DNA of 64,000 nucleotides from Mesorhizobium kowhaii (GTDB lineage Bacteria > Pseudomonadota > Alphaproteobacteria > Rhizobiales > Rhizobiaceae). The position numbers were made by a program, and so were the translations under genes. The stretch covers positions 186,001 through 250,000 of the forward strand of contig NZ_MZXV01000080.1 of the NCBI RefSeq assembly GCF_003253745.1. Reading direction: 5' to 3'. Shown piece by piece: positions 33,682 to 42,481 of this stretch (positions are counted from its first letter, which is position 1; each line of letters starts with the position of its first letter). The notes under the pieces were generated by a model. The model saw only the letters and a list, made by a program, of their open reading frames with translations, was not told the origin of the DNA and ran no database searches.

Positions 33682-34491
33682 TCACGCAACGAATGCAGAG
33701 CCGCGATTCTGCGCGACGCTGCTGAGATACTGTGCAGGCGGCTTGCCCAGCGCCTTCTTGAACATGGTGATGAAGGCTGTGACGGACTCATAGCCGAGAT
33801 CTGCCGAAACCTGCTGCACGCTCGCGCCCGAGGCCAGTTCCCGTATCGCGACGATCAAATGCAATTGCTGGCGCCAGCGTCCGAAGCTCAGGCCTGTTTC
33901 TCTCACCACCAGGCGTGCCAGGCTGCTCTCGCTGAGAGCGACACGCCGGGCCCATTCTGCCAGATTGCTGCGGTCGGCAGGATTTTCAGCCAAGGCATCG
34001 ACGATCCGCCTCAAGCGCGGCTCTGACGATATCGGCATATGCAGCTGCTGGACAGGCATGCGCGGCAGCTCGCTGAGCAGAACCTTGGTCAGCACATCCT
34101 GCCGTGAATTGTCGTCCTGCCCATGATCGGCCAGCTCGACGATCAGTTCGCGCAGCAGAGGCGAGATCGACAGCGTGCAGCACCGGTCCGGCAGATCGGT
34201 GGCTCCGGGCTCGATGTACACGAAGAAAATCCGGGCATTGGCGGTGGCGATATTGCTGTGCTCCATATCGCCGGGAATCCACACGCCGCAATGAGGCGGC
34301 ACCATCCATAGGCCGCTGGGGACGCGGCAGGTGACGCCGCCACCGAGCGCGAAGACAAGTTGGCCTTTGCGGTGCCGATGGGAGGGGACCTCGGCCCTGG
34401 TATCGGTGACGTCAACGCGCACGGCAATCACCGGCTCGGAAAGCTCATCCACATCGAAATTGAGCCAGGGGTAGCGGAGGGGTTGTCTCAT
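33682..34491 (-). CDS. AraC-family transcriptional regulator with cupin sensor
   Basis: The 269-residue activator/repressor has an N-terminal cupin (SHRHRKGQLVFALGG, about 38-52, and HCGVWIPGDMEHSN later) and a C-terminal double helix-turn-helix: ARRVALSESSLARLV and VSADLGYESVTAFITMFKKALGKPPAQYL (trimmed: about 225-254). It is divergent from the MDR reductase gene 210 bp away and probably regulates it. The ligand is unknown. Confidence 0.88.
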   Translation of the reverse strand: MRQPLRYPWLNFDVDELSEPVIAVRVDVTDTRAEVPSHRHRKGQLVFALGGGVTCRVPSGLWMVPPHCGVWIPGDMEHSNIATANARIFFVYIEPGATDLPDRCCTLSISPLLRELIVELADHGQDDNSRQDVLTKVLLSELPRMPVQQLHMPISSEPRLRRIVDALAENPADRSNLAEWARRVALSESSLARLVVRETGLSFGRWRQQLHLIVAIRELASGASVQQVSADLGYESVTAFITMFKKALGKPPAQYLSSVAQNRGSAFVA

Positions 34492-34701
34492 GATTGACGG
34501 TTTTTAGCGATCAATTGCTCTGATATCTAAATTATTCAAGCGGGAAAGTCGATAGGTTCCGGCTTGTGGATGACCACGTCTGGAGCGTGTGAAGCTTGGT
34601 GCGGGGTTCTTCGATCAGCGGCCGTCTGCGAACCAGCAAGACCGACGCATAGCAGCTGCACGAAGGCAATGCATCCACCACGCAGCAATGAGGTATGAAC
34701 C

Positions 34702-35685
34702 ATGCTCGCCCTAGTCATCTCTCCCGACAGCGCCACCGGGCTGAAGCTCGCCGAGCTCGACGAGCCTCAGCCGGCCTCGAACGAAGCCCTGATCTCGGTC
34801 CGCGCAACCTCGTTGAACCGTGGTGAACTGCGCCTGCTCGCCATCCGACCGAACGGCTGGATACCCGGCCAGGACATCGTTGGGGTTGTCGAACGCGCAG
34901 CAGCCGATGGCTCCGGGCCAGCCGTAGGCGCCCGGGTTGTGGCTTTGGTCGACCAGGCCGGCTGGGCCGAACGTGTCGCCGTTCCAACTGACCGCCTCGC
35001 CGTCCTGCCGGATGACGTCAGCTTCGTCTCCGCGGCCACGCTTCCGGTCGCGGGCACGACGGCGCTGCGCACTCTGCGCCACGGCGGTGACCTGGCCGGC
35101 CAGCGGGTTCTGATCACCGGCGCAAGCGGTGCGGTCGGTCGTTTCCAGATCCAGATCGCCCGCGAGCAGGGCGCGTCGGTGACCGCGGTCTCCGCCGCGA
35201 GGCATGCTGATGATCTCCGCGGCCTTGGAGCCGAGCGGGTTGTCGAGTCGATCGAGCTGGCCGAAGGGCCGTTTTCGCTGATCACGGAGTCAGTCGGCGG
35301 TGAAAGCCTCGCACACGCGATCGAGCGGGTCGCGCCTGGCGGCACCATTGTCATGTTCGGCTCGAGCAGCGGCGAACTCACGCCCATCGGCTTCCGCCAG
35401 TTCGTTCCGGGTCACGAGGGAGCGAGGCTTCAGACTTTCGCGTACTACACTTCTGGTTCAGGCATTGGTGCGGACATCGCCTCGCTGCTCGCTCTGGTCG
35501 CGGCGGGCCGGCTTGAAACGCGCGTGGCCTTGACCGTGCCGTGGACAGGCGTCGCGCACGCCCTCGACGCACTGCGACAGCGCAGCTTCAGCGGCAAGGC
35601 TGTTCTCACCATAAGCTCGGCAGTCTTGCCGGACGGGCGAGAGCGATCTAACCGCACGGCCCCGGAGGGAGTACTGTCCCCTTAG
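34702..35685 (+). CDS. zinc-independent MDR oxidoreductase (quinone oxidoreductase-like)
   Basis: NADPH-dependent medium-chain reductase of 327 residues. The N-terminal GroES-like domain (SLNRGELRLLA, PGQDIVGVVERA) lacks the zinc-binding Cys/His set. The Rossmann part has LITGASGAVGRFQIQIA and GGTIVMFGSSSGELTP. Start at ATG 34702, preceded by ATGAGG-type weak site (GCAATGAGG). It is divergent from an AraC/cupin regulator, likely its controller. The physiological substrate is unknown. A dispersed repeat begins inside its stop codon. Confidence 0.87.
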   Translation: MLALVISPDSATGLKLAELDEPQPASNEALISVRATSLNRGELRLLAIRPNGWIPGQDIVGVVERAAADGSGPAVGARVVALVDQAGWAERVAVPTDRLAVLPDDVSFVSAATLPVAGTTALRTLRHGGDLAGQRVLITGASGAVGRFQIQIAREQGASVTAVSAARHADDLRGLGAERVVESIELAEGPFSLITESVGGESLAHAIERVAPGGTIVMFGSSSGELTPIGFRQFVPGHEGARLQTFAYYTSGSGIGADIASLLALVAAGRLETRVALTVPWTGVAHALDALRQRSFSGKAVLTISSAVLPDGRERSNRTAPEGVLSP

Positions 35686-35774
35686 AGCAATTCCAGGAAA
35701 AGTGTGAAACGGTTTTCCCGGGAAAAGCGCATAGCGCTTTCCCTCAGGGAATTGCGTCAAACAAAGAGATAGAG
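35684..35774 (+). repeat. intergenic palindromic repeat, AGAGCAATTCC family (copy 2)
   Basis: Begins AGAGCAATTCCAGGAAAAG, continues GTGAAACGGTTTTCC, has an internal palindrome AAAGCGCATAGCGCTTT, and ends GGGAATTGCGTCAAACAAAGAGATAGAGC (trimmed: 35746-35774). Shares modules with 23857-23925. Ends GCAATTCC/GGAATTGC pair. It overlaps the last bases of the upstream stop codon. Confidence 0.75.
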
Positions 35775-35816
35775 CTCGCAGGGGATAGCGTCCACGATTG
35801 ACAAAGATCAACCGGC

Positions 35817-36569
35817 TCACACGTGCTGGCCGCCATTGATGTGGATTTCCGAGCCGGTCACGTAGGACGCCTGCTGCGAGCACAGGAAGAAGATGATGTC
35901 GGCGACCTCCGCCGTGGTGCCGAGGCGCCGCAGCGGTATGGTCTCGACGATCTTGTCCGTGCCCGGCGACAGGATAGCGGTGTCGATCTCGCCGGGTGCT
36001 ATGGCGTTGACGCGGATGCCATGCGGGCCGAAATCATGCGCCATCTCGCGCGTCAGCGAACCGAGAGCGGCCTTCGATGTCGCATAGGCGGTGCCGGCAA
36101 AGGGATGCACGCGAGTGCCGGCGATCGAGGTGACGTTGACGATCGAGCCCTTGGCTGCCGCCAATTCCTTGAACAGCCCGCGCGCCAGCATGATCGGCGC
36201 GAAGAAATTGACCTGGAACACGTCGCGCCAGACATGCATCGGCGTGTCGATCGAGTCCATCCGGCTGTTGCCGTCCTTGAGCTTCGGCGAGATGCCGGCA
36301 TTGTTGACCAGCGCATGCAGCTGGCCGCCATGCGCTTCCAGCCGGTGGCGGATTTCCGAGACGGCGATGCCGACATCTTCCTGGTCGGCCAGGTCGACCT
36401 TGATGTGGTCTTCGGGGCCGGCCGGCCACGGGCAATCCTCGGCAAAGGCCTGGCGCGAGCAGGTGATGACGCGCCAGCCCTCACGTGAAAAACGCTTGAC
36501 CGTGGCGTGGCCGATGCCGCGGCTGGCGCCGGTCAGCACGATGGTCTTTCTGGTGTCGAGTTCAGCCAT
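35817..36569 (-). CDS. short-chain dehydrogenase/reductase (SDR, classical)
   Basis: NAD(P)-dependent oxidoreductase of 250 residues. The cofactor loop is TGASRGIGHA (13-22). The catalytic set is Ser in NVTSIAG and Tyr-x3-Lys in YATSKAA, with the NNAGIS motif before it and a C-terminal GSEIHINGGQHV ending. Everything expected for an active classical SDR is present; an Asp-type NAD or Arg-type NADP preference is unclear, and the substrate is unknown. It lies 51 bp downstream (same strand) of the PBP1A gene end. Confidence 0.9.
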   Translation of the reverse strand: MAELDTRKTIVLTGASRGIGHATVKRFSREGWRVITCSRQAFAEDCPWPAGPEDHIKVDLADQEDVGIAVSEIRHRLEAHGGQLHALVNNAGISPKLKDGNSRMDSIDTPMHVWRDVFQVNFFAPIMLARGLFKELAAAKGSIVNVTSIAGTRVHPFAGTAYATSKAALGSLTREMAHDFGPHGIRVNAIAPGEIDTAILSPGTDKIVETIPLRRLGTTAEVADIIFFLCSQQASYVTGSEIHINGGQHV

Positions 36570-36620
36570 TTTGGGAGGTGTAGCCGAACCGCGTCGCGGA
36601 GGCGAGAGGCGAGTTGCCGC

Positions 36621-38897
36621 TCACCCCCCGCCGAGGATGTCGAGGATCGAGGTCTGCTTCTTCTTCAGGGGGCCACCGACATTGCCCGGCGGCACCGGAT
36701 GCTTGATCGACGCGGTGGCGCCGTCGTCTTCCGGCATGGCAAGGCCATCGGCATCGACCGTCTGCGCGGGACGGGCAGCGCGGACCGGCGCTGGCGGCGG
36801 CGCAGGCGCGGCGGCCTGTGCGGCCGGCGCCTGCCGGCCAACGGCTACGGACGGAACCGGCGCCGGCGGTGCGTTGTTTGCCGAAGGTATCTCGTCGGGC
36901 ACGATGGTGTCGGCCGGTGTCGATTTCCACGTGCCGGGCAGCGGCCGCACCGGCACGCCCTCATGCGCGGCAACCATGAATTCGTGCCAGGCCTGCGCCG
37001 GCAGTGCGCCGCCGGTGACCTTCTTCATCGGGCTGCCGTCGTCATTGCCGAACCAGACGCCGGTGGTGAGATTGGCGGTGTAGCCCACAAACCAGGCGTC
37101 GCGCGAATTCTGGCTGGTGCCGGTCTTGCCGGCCGCCGGCCAGGCGAAAGCTGCTTTCCGGGCGGTGCCGGTCTCGACCGTACCCGTCATCATCGAGTTC
37201 ATCATGCCGACGATTTCAGGCTTGACGACACGCGGCGCGCTGCCGCCACCGCTGTCGTAAAGCACCTTGCCGTCGGTGGTCGTCACGCGGCGGATGAAAT
37301 GGATGTCCGGCTTGTAGCCGCCATTGGCGAAGGGCACATAGGCCGATGTTAGCTCCAGCGGCGTCACTTCCGAAGTGCCGAGCGCGATCGAGGTGTTGGA
37401 CTGCAGTTCGGACTGGATGCCCATGCGGTGCGCCGCCTCGACAACCGCGTTCGGCCCGACCTCCATGGTCAATTGGGCAGCGACCGAATTCAGCGATTTG
37501 GCCAGCGCGGTGGCCAGTGTCACCTTGCCGAAATATTTGCCGCCGTAATTGTCGGGCGTCCAGTTGCCGATCTTGATCGGCGCATCGTTGCGCACGCTGT
37601 CGGGTGTGCGGCCGGCTTCGAGGGCGGCCATATAGACGAATGGCTTGAACGCTGAGCCCGGCTGGCGGCGTGCTTCCGAAGCACGGTCGAACTGGCTGGT
37701 CGAATAGTCGTAACCGCCGACCATGGCGCGCACCGCGCCGGAATCGTCGATCGACACCAGAGCGCCCTGGGTGACGTTGAGCTTCTTGCCGCTGTCGTCG
37801 ATCAGCCTGCGGATCGACTGTTCGGCGAGCTTCTGCAGCGTCAGGTCGACGGTGCTGTCGACGATGATGTCGCCGCGCACGTCGCCGATCAGGTCAGGCA
37901 GTTCTTCCATGATCGTGTCGGCGACGTAATTCTCCGAGCCGGTCCAGTAGGACGGCGAGCGCGTCGCCGGCGCGCTCATCGCAGAAGCCAGCTCCCTGGC
38001 GCTGATCTTGCCCTCGTCGCGCATGGCGGCAAGCACGAGCTGCGAGCGTTCTTCGGCAGCCTTCGGATCGCGCGCCGGCGACAGCCGCGACGGCGCCTTC
38101 AACAGGCCGGCAAGCAGGGCAGCTTCCGACAGGGTGACGTCGCGCGCGCTCTTGCCGAAATAGCGGCGCGAAGCCGCCTCGACACCATAGGCGCCCGAAC
38201 CGAAATAAACCCGGTTGAGGTACATTTCGAGGATCTGGTCCTTGGTATGCTTGTGCTCAAGCCACAGCGCCAGCAGCACTTCCTGCACCTTGCGTTCCAG
38301 CGTGCGGTCGGGGGTCAGGAACAGGTTCTTGGCCAATTGCTGGGTGAGCGTCGAACCGCCCTGCGAGAAATGCCTGCCAAGCAAATTGGTTACCATCGCG
38401 CGCGACAGGCCGATCGGGTCGATGCCGAAATGCGAATAGAATCGGCGATCCTCGATGGCGATGACGGCCTCGGGGATATAGGGCGACATTTCGTGCAGGC
38501 CGACGGCCTCGCCGCCGCTCATGCCGCGATTGGCGAGCAGTTGGTTATCGGCTGAGACGATCTTGATGTTGGGGGCGCGGTCGGGGATCGACCAGGTCGT
38601 CGCCGCCGGCATCTTGGCGCCGTAGTAGACGACGATTCCAGCCGCCGCGATGCCGCCCCATATGGCGAGCACGAAACACCAGTAGAATAGCCGGCCGAAC
38701 ACGCCGAACAGGCCGCGCCGGCTTCTGGCGCGCCCACCGCGCGACGATTTGCCCTTGGCCGGCTTGCGTTTTGCAGAGGCTTTGCGGTTGCTCGGCACGA
38801 CGCGATCCTCCTCGTTCACCGAAAGACCCGCCGAGGATCTCGCCTGCGGCGGTCCCTCGAAACTGGGTTCGATGCGACTGTCTCTGCGGTTCGCCAT
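36621..38897 (-). CDS. PBP1A-type bifunctional peptidoglycan synthase
   Basis: Polymerises and cross-links peptidoglycan in the periplasm. The 758 residues have a basic cytoplasmic N-terminus, one membrane anchor (about 63-92), a GT51 transglycosylase domain with catalytic Glu149 in AIEDRRFYSHFG and QGGSTLTQQLAKN, and a transpeptidase domain with Ser415-x-x-Lys418 (GSAFKPF), Ser468-Leu-Asn470 and Lys591-Thr-Gly. The C-terminus (about 665-758) is Pro/Ala-rich and probably disordered. Several paralogues are usual in Rhizobiales, so I give no gene symbol. It reads toward the SDR gene. Confidence 0.92.
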   Translation of the reverse strand: MANRRDSRIEPSFEGPPQARSSAGLSVNEEDRVVPSNRKASAKRKPAKGKSSRGGRARSRRGLFGVFGRLFYWCFVLAIWGGIAAAGIVVYYGAKMPAATTWSIPDRAPNIKIVSADNQLLANRGMSGGEAVGLHEMSPYIPEAVIAIEDRRFYSHFGIDPIGLSRAMVTNLLGRHFSQGGSTLTQQLAKNLFLTPDRTLERKVQEVLLALWLEHKHTKDQILEMYLNRVYFGSGAYGVEAASRRYFGKSARDVTLSEAALLAGLLKAPSRLSPARDPKAAEERSQLVLAAMRDEGKISARELASAMSAPATRSPSYWTGSENYVADTIMEELPDLIGDVRGDIIVDSTVDLTLQKLAEQSIRRLIDDSGKKLNVTQGALVSIDDSGAVRAMVGGYDYSTSQFDRASEARRQPGSAFKPFVYMAALEAGRTPDSVRNDAPIKIGNWTPDNYGGKYFGKVTLATALAKSLNSVAAQLTMEVGPNAVVEAAHRMGIQSELQSNTSIALGTSEVTPLELTSAYVPFANGGYKPDIHFIRRVTTTDGKVLYDSGGGSAPRVVKPEIVGMMNSMMTGTVETGTARKAAFAWPAAGKTGTSQNSRDAWFVGYTANLTTGVWFGNDDGSPMKKVTGGALPAQAWHEFMVAAHEGVPVRPLPGTWKSTPADTIVPDEIPSANNAPPAPVPSVAVGRQAPAAQAAAPAPPPAPVRAARPAQTVDADGLAMPEDDGATASIKHPVPPGNVGGPLKKKQTSILDILGGG

Positions 38898-39088
38898 GCG
38901 CTGTGCTGTCTGTCCCCGATGCCTATGGCGTTCGGGTTGAAGAGTAGATGCGGCGATTTAAGGGCGGGTTAAGTCGGGAAAAATCGAAGCAATGTGGATT
39001 CAATTGCTTGCGGACCGGCTCGAACGGCGCGTCAGCACCGCCCGCTTGCCACAACAAGGCGGTGGCGGTCGGCGCCGATCCGATGCCA

Positions 39089-39235
39089 TCAATTCTGCTG
39101 GATCGAGATGCCCTTGTCGTCGATCTTGAGCTCGACGCCCTTCGGTTTGGTCTGTTCGCGATAGACATAAATACCGAGCGCGATGACCACGACGACGAGC
39201 GCGCCAATGACGAGATAGAGCGTATTCTGTTTCAT
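39089..39235 (-). CDS. 48-residue single-pass membrane protein
   Basis: A short gene encoding MKQNTLYLVIGALVVVVIAL followed by a charged tail (YREQTKPKGVELKIDDKGIS) and ending IQQN. One membrane helix (about 6-24) puts the tail on one side; topology by the positive tail is ambiguous. The gene is only 25 bp downstream of the YeaQ/GlsB-type gene on the same strand, and the codons carry the expected third-position GC bias, which supports a real product. I do not recognise a named family; short proteins of this pattern occur in Rhizobiales. Confidence 0.65.
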   Translation of the reverse strand: MKQNTLYLVIGALVVVVIALGIYVYREQTKPKGVELKIDDKGISIQQN

Positions 39236-39260
39236 GGCGCGCTCTTTCGGTTGTCGAGCT

Positions 39261-39515
39261 TCAAGCTCGTTTCAGGACCTTGACCAGCACCAGCAGGATG
39301 ATGGCGCCGATCGTAGCGTGGATGATGGAGGCGAGAACGCCGCCGCCGATGGAGAAGCCGATCCGCGGGAACAACCAGCCGGCGATGAACGCGCCGACGA
39401 TGCCGACAATGATGTTGCCGATCAGGCCGAAGCCGAAACCGGACACGATGAGACCGGCGAGCCAGCCGGCGATGGCACCAATGATGATGAAGACGAGCAG
39501 GCTTTCAGCACCCAT
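39261..39515 (-). CDS. GlsB/YeaQ/YmgE-family stress membrane protein
   Basis: The 84-residue Gly-rich membrane protein has three hydrophobic helices (4-24, 28-50 and 58-80), with the family pattern IGAIAGWLAGLIVSGFGFGLIGNIIVGIVGAFIAGWLF (trimmed: 12-50). Members are general stress-associated inner-membrane proteins of unknown activity, earlier called transglycosylase-associated. A 48-residue membrane protein gene follows 25 bp downstream, so the two may be co-transcribed. Confidence 0.88.
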   Translation of the reverse strand: MGAESLLVFIIIGAIAGWLAGLIVSGFGFGLIGNIIVGIVGAFIAGWLFPRIGFSIGGGVLASIIHATIGAIILLVLVKVLKRA

Positions 39516-39625
39516 AGCGATTTCCTCCGAGCAAGAGGACGACGGCGAAGCGGAAAGCTCCGAATCGGCCTCGATATCAACGACTTCAGGCTATTCGAAA
39601 GCAGCCAGCCTCGCCAGCGGCGCGC

Positions 39626-39829
39626 TCACTGGTCGTCATCATCGCTCGCGACAGGTCGCCAGCTGGTCGGCTCGACCTTCTTTTGCGTATGACTGTCGGT
39701 GTAGACCCACCAGCCGTCGTCGCGATATTGCGCCATGGATTCGTTGATGACGCCGTCGCTGTCCTTCCAGGTGACGGAGACCTTGGAGCCGTCCCTCGGC
39801 GCGGTCGAAATCGGCTTTCTGTCCGCCAT
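39626..39829 (-). CDS. small hypothetical protein
   Basis: The 67-residue acidic protein starts MADRKPISTAPRDGSKVSV, with a DDGWWVYTDS core and ends in four acidic residues. An ISTAPRDG-like opening resembles small proteins in alphaproteobacteria that carry an ISxAPRDG motif, but I cannot assign a function. The ATG at 39829 is preceded by AGGGGGGATGAC, a strong ribosome-binding site, which decides the start against the longer open frame that would run into rnd. It lies 100 bp after rnd. Confidence 0.7.
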   Translation of the reverse strand: MADRKPISTAPRDGSKVSVTWKDSDGVINESMAQYRDDGWWVYTDSHTQKKVEPTSWRPVASDDDDQ

Positions 39830-39929
39830 GTCATCCCCCCTTTTAAACCGACAAGACTGAGCCGACAGAACGCGGCGGCCCGCATCTGGTTCCAAAACGG
39901 CCGCCGGCAGCAGATCTTCGCCAAACCCA

Positions 39930-40550
39930 TCAGCTGTGGGCGAAGATATCCTCTTCGCCCCAGCCCATGAGGTCGAGTTTGGCACGCGTCGGTAGGAAGC
40001 GGAAGCAGGCATCGGCCTCCTTTGTCCGCCCGTCTCGCGCCAGCCGCCCGGCCAGCACATCGCGCAAACGGTGCAAATAGAGCACATCGGAAGCGGCGTA
40101 TTCGAGCTGTTCGGGCGACAGCGTCTCGGCCGCCCAGTCCGACGATTGCTGCGCCTTCGACAGGCCGACGCCGAGAAGCTCGAAGCAGATGTCCTTCAGC
40201 CCGTGCCGGTCAGTGTAGGTGCGGGTCAGCCGCGAGGCGATCTTGGTGCAGAACACCGGCTCGGGCATCACCCCGAACGCATTGTAGAGCACGGCAAGGT
40301 CGAAGCGCCCGTAGTGGAACAGCTTGGTTACGCCACGATTTCTCAGCAGGCTGACGAGGTTCGGCGCCTTCTTCTGGCCCGGCGCGATCTGGATCACGTC
40401 GGCTGTGCCGTCGCCCGGCGAGATCTGCACCACGCACAGCCGGTCGCGATGCGGGTTGAGCCCCAGCGTCTCGGTGTCGATGGCCACCCCGCCGACATTG
40501 TAGTGCGAAAGGTCGGGCAGGTCATGTTTGTGGAAACGGATGTCGGCCAT
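39930..40550 (-). CDS. ribonuclease D-type 3'-5' exonuclease
   Basis: DEDDy exonuclease of 206 residues. The acidic residues are in IDTETLGL (Exo I), FHYGRFDLAVL (Exo II) and YAASDVLYL (Exo III, with the Tyr of DEDDy). It lacks the C-terminal HRDC domains of E. coli RNase D, so it is a short form consisting of the nuclease alone, common in Rhizobiales. Likely works on tRNA 3' trailers or small RNAs. A perfect 11-bp hairpin stands in its leader. Confidence 0.87.
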   Translation of the reverse strand: MADIRFHKHDLPDLSHYNVGGVAIDTETLGLNPHRDRLCVVQISPGDGTADVIQIAPGQKKAPNLVSLLRNRGVTKLFHYGRFDLAVLYNAFGVMPEPVFCTKIASRLTRTYTDRHGLKDICFELLGVGLSKAQQSSDWAAETLSPEQLEYAASDVLYLHRLRDVLAGRLARDGRTKEADACFRFLPTRAKLDLMGWGEEDIFAHS

Positions 40551-40572
40551 TGTCTTCTCCGGTCGAGCCTTG

Positions 40573-40599
40573 GGCGTCCCTTGACCGGCAAGGGACGCC
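40573..40599. promoter_or_regulatory. perfect 11-bp hairpin between the M20 dipeptidase gene and rnd
   Basis: GGCGTCCCTTG pairs perfectly with CAAGGGACGCC around a 5-nt loop (ACCGG). It lies 75-102 bp after the M20 gene stop and about 23 bp before the rnd start codon, both on the minus strand. It may be an intrinsic-type terminator without a T-tract or a leader structure of rnd. Confidence 0.5.
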
Positions 40600-40674
40600 G
40601 CGGCGCTTTATCTCGTGGCCCCGTCCTCGCTGTGATCCGCCGAAAAATCAACAGAAAGTTGCGTTCCCGCCACG

Positions 40675-42060
40675 TCAGCGGGTTAGCGCCTCCAGAATCC
40701 GCGCCCAGGAGCGCTGGCCCTTGTGGAAGGAGCTCAGCTCGTATTTCTCGTTGGGCGAGTGGATGCGGTCGTCGTCGAGGCCGAAGCCGACCAACAGCGA
40801 TTCCATGCCGAGATAGGTCTGGAAGTCGCCGACCACCGGGATCGAGCCACCGCCGCCCGTCGTCACCGCCAGCTTCGGCCATTCGTCGGAGAGCGCGTTC
40901 TTGGCCTTGGCCAGGAACGGCGAGTCATAGGAAAGCTGGATTGCCGGCGAGCCGCCATGCGGGTGGAATTCGACCGAACAGTCGGCCGGAATGCGCTCCT
41001 TGACGAATTTCTGGAACGCGGCGCGGATCTTGGCCGGGTCCTGCTTGTGGACGAGGCGGAACGAGACCTTTGCCGAGGCTTCCGCCGCGATCACCGTCTT
41101 GAAGCCCTTGCCGGTGTAGCCGCCGATGATGCCGTTGAACTCGGCGGTGGGCCGCGCCCAGGTCAATTCCAGCACCGAGCGGCCCTTCTCACCCGACGGG
41201 ATCGACAGGCCGACAGGTCCGAGGAAGGTCTCGGCCGTTTCGCCAAGCGTCTCCCATGATTTCAGGATCTGCGACGGCGTTTCCTCGACGCCGTCATAAA
41301 AGCCCGGGATGGTGATGTGGCCGTCCTTGTCGTGGATATCGGCCAAAACCTTGGCCAGGATGCGGATCGGGTTGGCGGCGGCACCGCCATAGAGGCCGGA
41401 ATGCAGGTCGCGGTCGGCGGCCTTTACCGTGATCTCCTCACCGACCAGTCCGCGCAATCCGACGCAGATCGACGGCGTGTCGCGGTCCCACATGCCGGTA
41501 TCGCAGACCAGCGCGAAATCGGCCTTGAGTTCGTCGGCATTGGCCTCGAGGAACGGCTTCAGCGACAGTGAGCCGGACTCTTCCTCACCTTCGAACAGGA
41601 TGGTGATGCGGCACGGCAAATTGCCATGCACCTGCTTCCAGGCGCGGCAAGCCTCGACGAAGGTCATCAGCTGGCCCTTGTCGTCGGCCGAACCACGCCC
41701 GGTGATCACCTTGTGGCCGGGCTCGACCTCTTTGACCGCGGGCGCGAACGGATCGCTTTCCCACAATTCGATCGGATCGACCGGCTGCACGTCGTAGTGG
41801 CCGTAGAACAGCACATGCGGCGAGCCGGCTGGCCCGTCATGATGCGCAACCACCATCGGATGGCCGGGCGTGTCGCGCACGCTGGCGTCGAAGCCGATCA
41901 GCTTGAGCTCCGCCACCAGCCATTCCGCCGCCTTGCGGCAGTCGGCGGCATAGGCCGGATCGGTGGAGATCGACTTGATCCTGAGCAGGCCGAACAGGCG
42001 CTCAAGGCTCTGGTCGAGATTCTTGTCGAGGCGATCGAGAACGGGAGAAACTGCGGACAT
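40675..42060 (-). CDS. M20/M25/M40 family dipeptidase
   Basis: Di-zinc peptidase of 461 residues. Metal and catalytic residues are in FYGHYDVQP (His88, Asp90), GRGSADDKGQ, EGEEESGS and VCDTGMWD, and the lid/dimer domain follows (LHSGLYGGAAANP). It closely follows the dipeptidase (CNDP/DapE-like) subgroup. I start at the ATG at 42060 (MSAVSPVLDRL), with AAAGG 8 bp upstream; a 64-residue extension is unlikely since it runs through the candidate sRNA terminator. Substrates are probably dipeptides or N-acyl amino acids. Confidence 0.88.
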   Translation of the reverse strand: MSAVSPVLDRLDKNLDQSLERLFGLLRIKSISTDPAYAADCRKAAEWLVAELKLIGFDASVRDTPGHPMVVAHHDGPAGSPHVLFYGHYDVQPVDPIELWESDPFAPAVKEVEPGHKVITGRGSADDKGQLMTFVEACRAWKQVHGNLPCRITILFEGEEESGSLSLKPFLEANADELKADFALVCDTGMWDRDTPSICVGLRGLVGEEITVKAADRDLHSGLYGGAAANPIRILAKVLADIHDKDGHITIPGFYDGVEETPSQILKSWETLGETAETFLGPVGLSIPSGEKGRSVLELTWARPTAEFNGIIGGYTGKGFKTVIAAEASAKVSFRLVHKQDPAKIRAAFQKFVKERIPADCSVEFHPHGGSPAIQLSYDSPFLAKAKNALSDEWPKLAVTTGGGGSIPVVGDFQTYLGMESLLVGFGLDDDRIHSPNEKYELSSFHKGQRSWARILEALTR

Positions 42061-42161
42061 TTGTGAAGCCTTTCGATTCAGTGCCGGAACCGTAAAGGCA
42101 GACCGGGCAAACGAAAAGCCCGGGACGATTGGACCAAGGCCCGCCATGCCTGTCGAACGAC

Positions 42162-42307
42162 AAAAAAAGACCGCCGTGGTGGAGGGGGAACCACGGCGGT
42201 CTTCTACTCGAAACGATGCGGCAGCCCGGAGAGGGGGGATAGGCTGCCGCAAGTGTCCGGGATAGGCGGGGGACGGGCCTTGCTCCGGACTCGGCGAAAA
42301 CTGCCGA
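42162..42307 (-). ncRNA. candidate trans-acting small RNA with C-rich hairpin loops
   Basis: On the minus strand three hairpins follow one another: GTCCGG/CCGGAC (42290-42255), GCGGCAGCC/GGCTGCCGC (42250-42218) and a 14-bp terminator stem AAGACCGCCGTGGT/ACCACGGCGGTCTT (42203-42167), followed by a run of Ts (42166-42162). All three loops are C-rich (for example TCCCCCTCC and TATCCCCCCTCTCCG) and can pair with Shine-Dalgarno sequences, like the alphaproteobacterial cuckoo/alpha-r14 sRNAs. A weak -35/-10 (TTGAAT, AAATAA, 18 bp spacer) lies at 42343-42314. The 5' end is a guess. Confidence 0.6.
42167..42203 (-). terminator. intrinsic terminator of the candidate sRNA
   Basis: A perfect 14-bp stem with a 9-nt loop, followed on the minus strand by seven Ts (42168-42162, of which the first two lie in the stem). 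It stops transcription arriving on the minus strand from upstream of the M20 gene; since no annotated minus gene ends there, it implies a separate transcript. Confidence 0.75.
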
Positions 42308-42481
42308 TGACCCTTATTTGTGTCTTTGAACGTGGCGATTCAAGGGCATGAAAATTACACTTTTGTAACATGGGCGTGAGCAGGCCGGCCCGCAGCCATT
42401 CTGTCAGGGTGTTGCCGGAACCGGTGGGTGCCGGTGCCTTTGGCATGGACCGCAGCATCGAGCCGCGCTATCCCTGCCGAC

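Larger units (their letters stand above)
42061..42481. other. 421-bp divergent intergenic region
   Basis: This separates the M20 dipeptidase gene (minus) from polA (plus). The middle holds a structured minus-strand RNA candidate with its own terminator, annotated separately. The right part (42310-42375) is AT-rich, probably with promoters for both the RNA and polA. No convincing ORF is present. Confidence 0.6.

Noticed and set aside
42204..42458. 84-residue minus-strand ORF upstream of the M20 gene
   Set aside because: It runs across the structured RNA candidate and has no ribosome-binding site.
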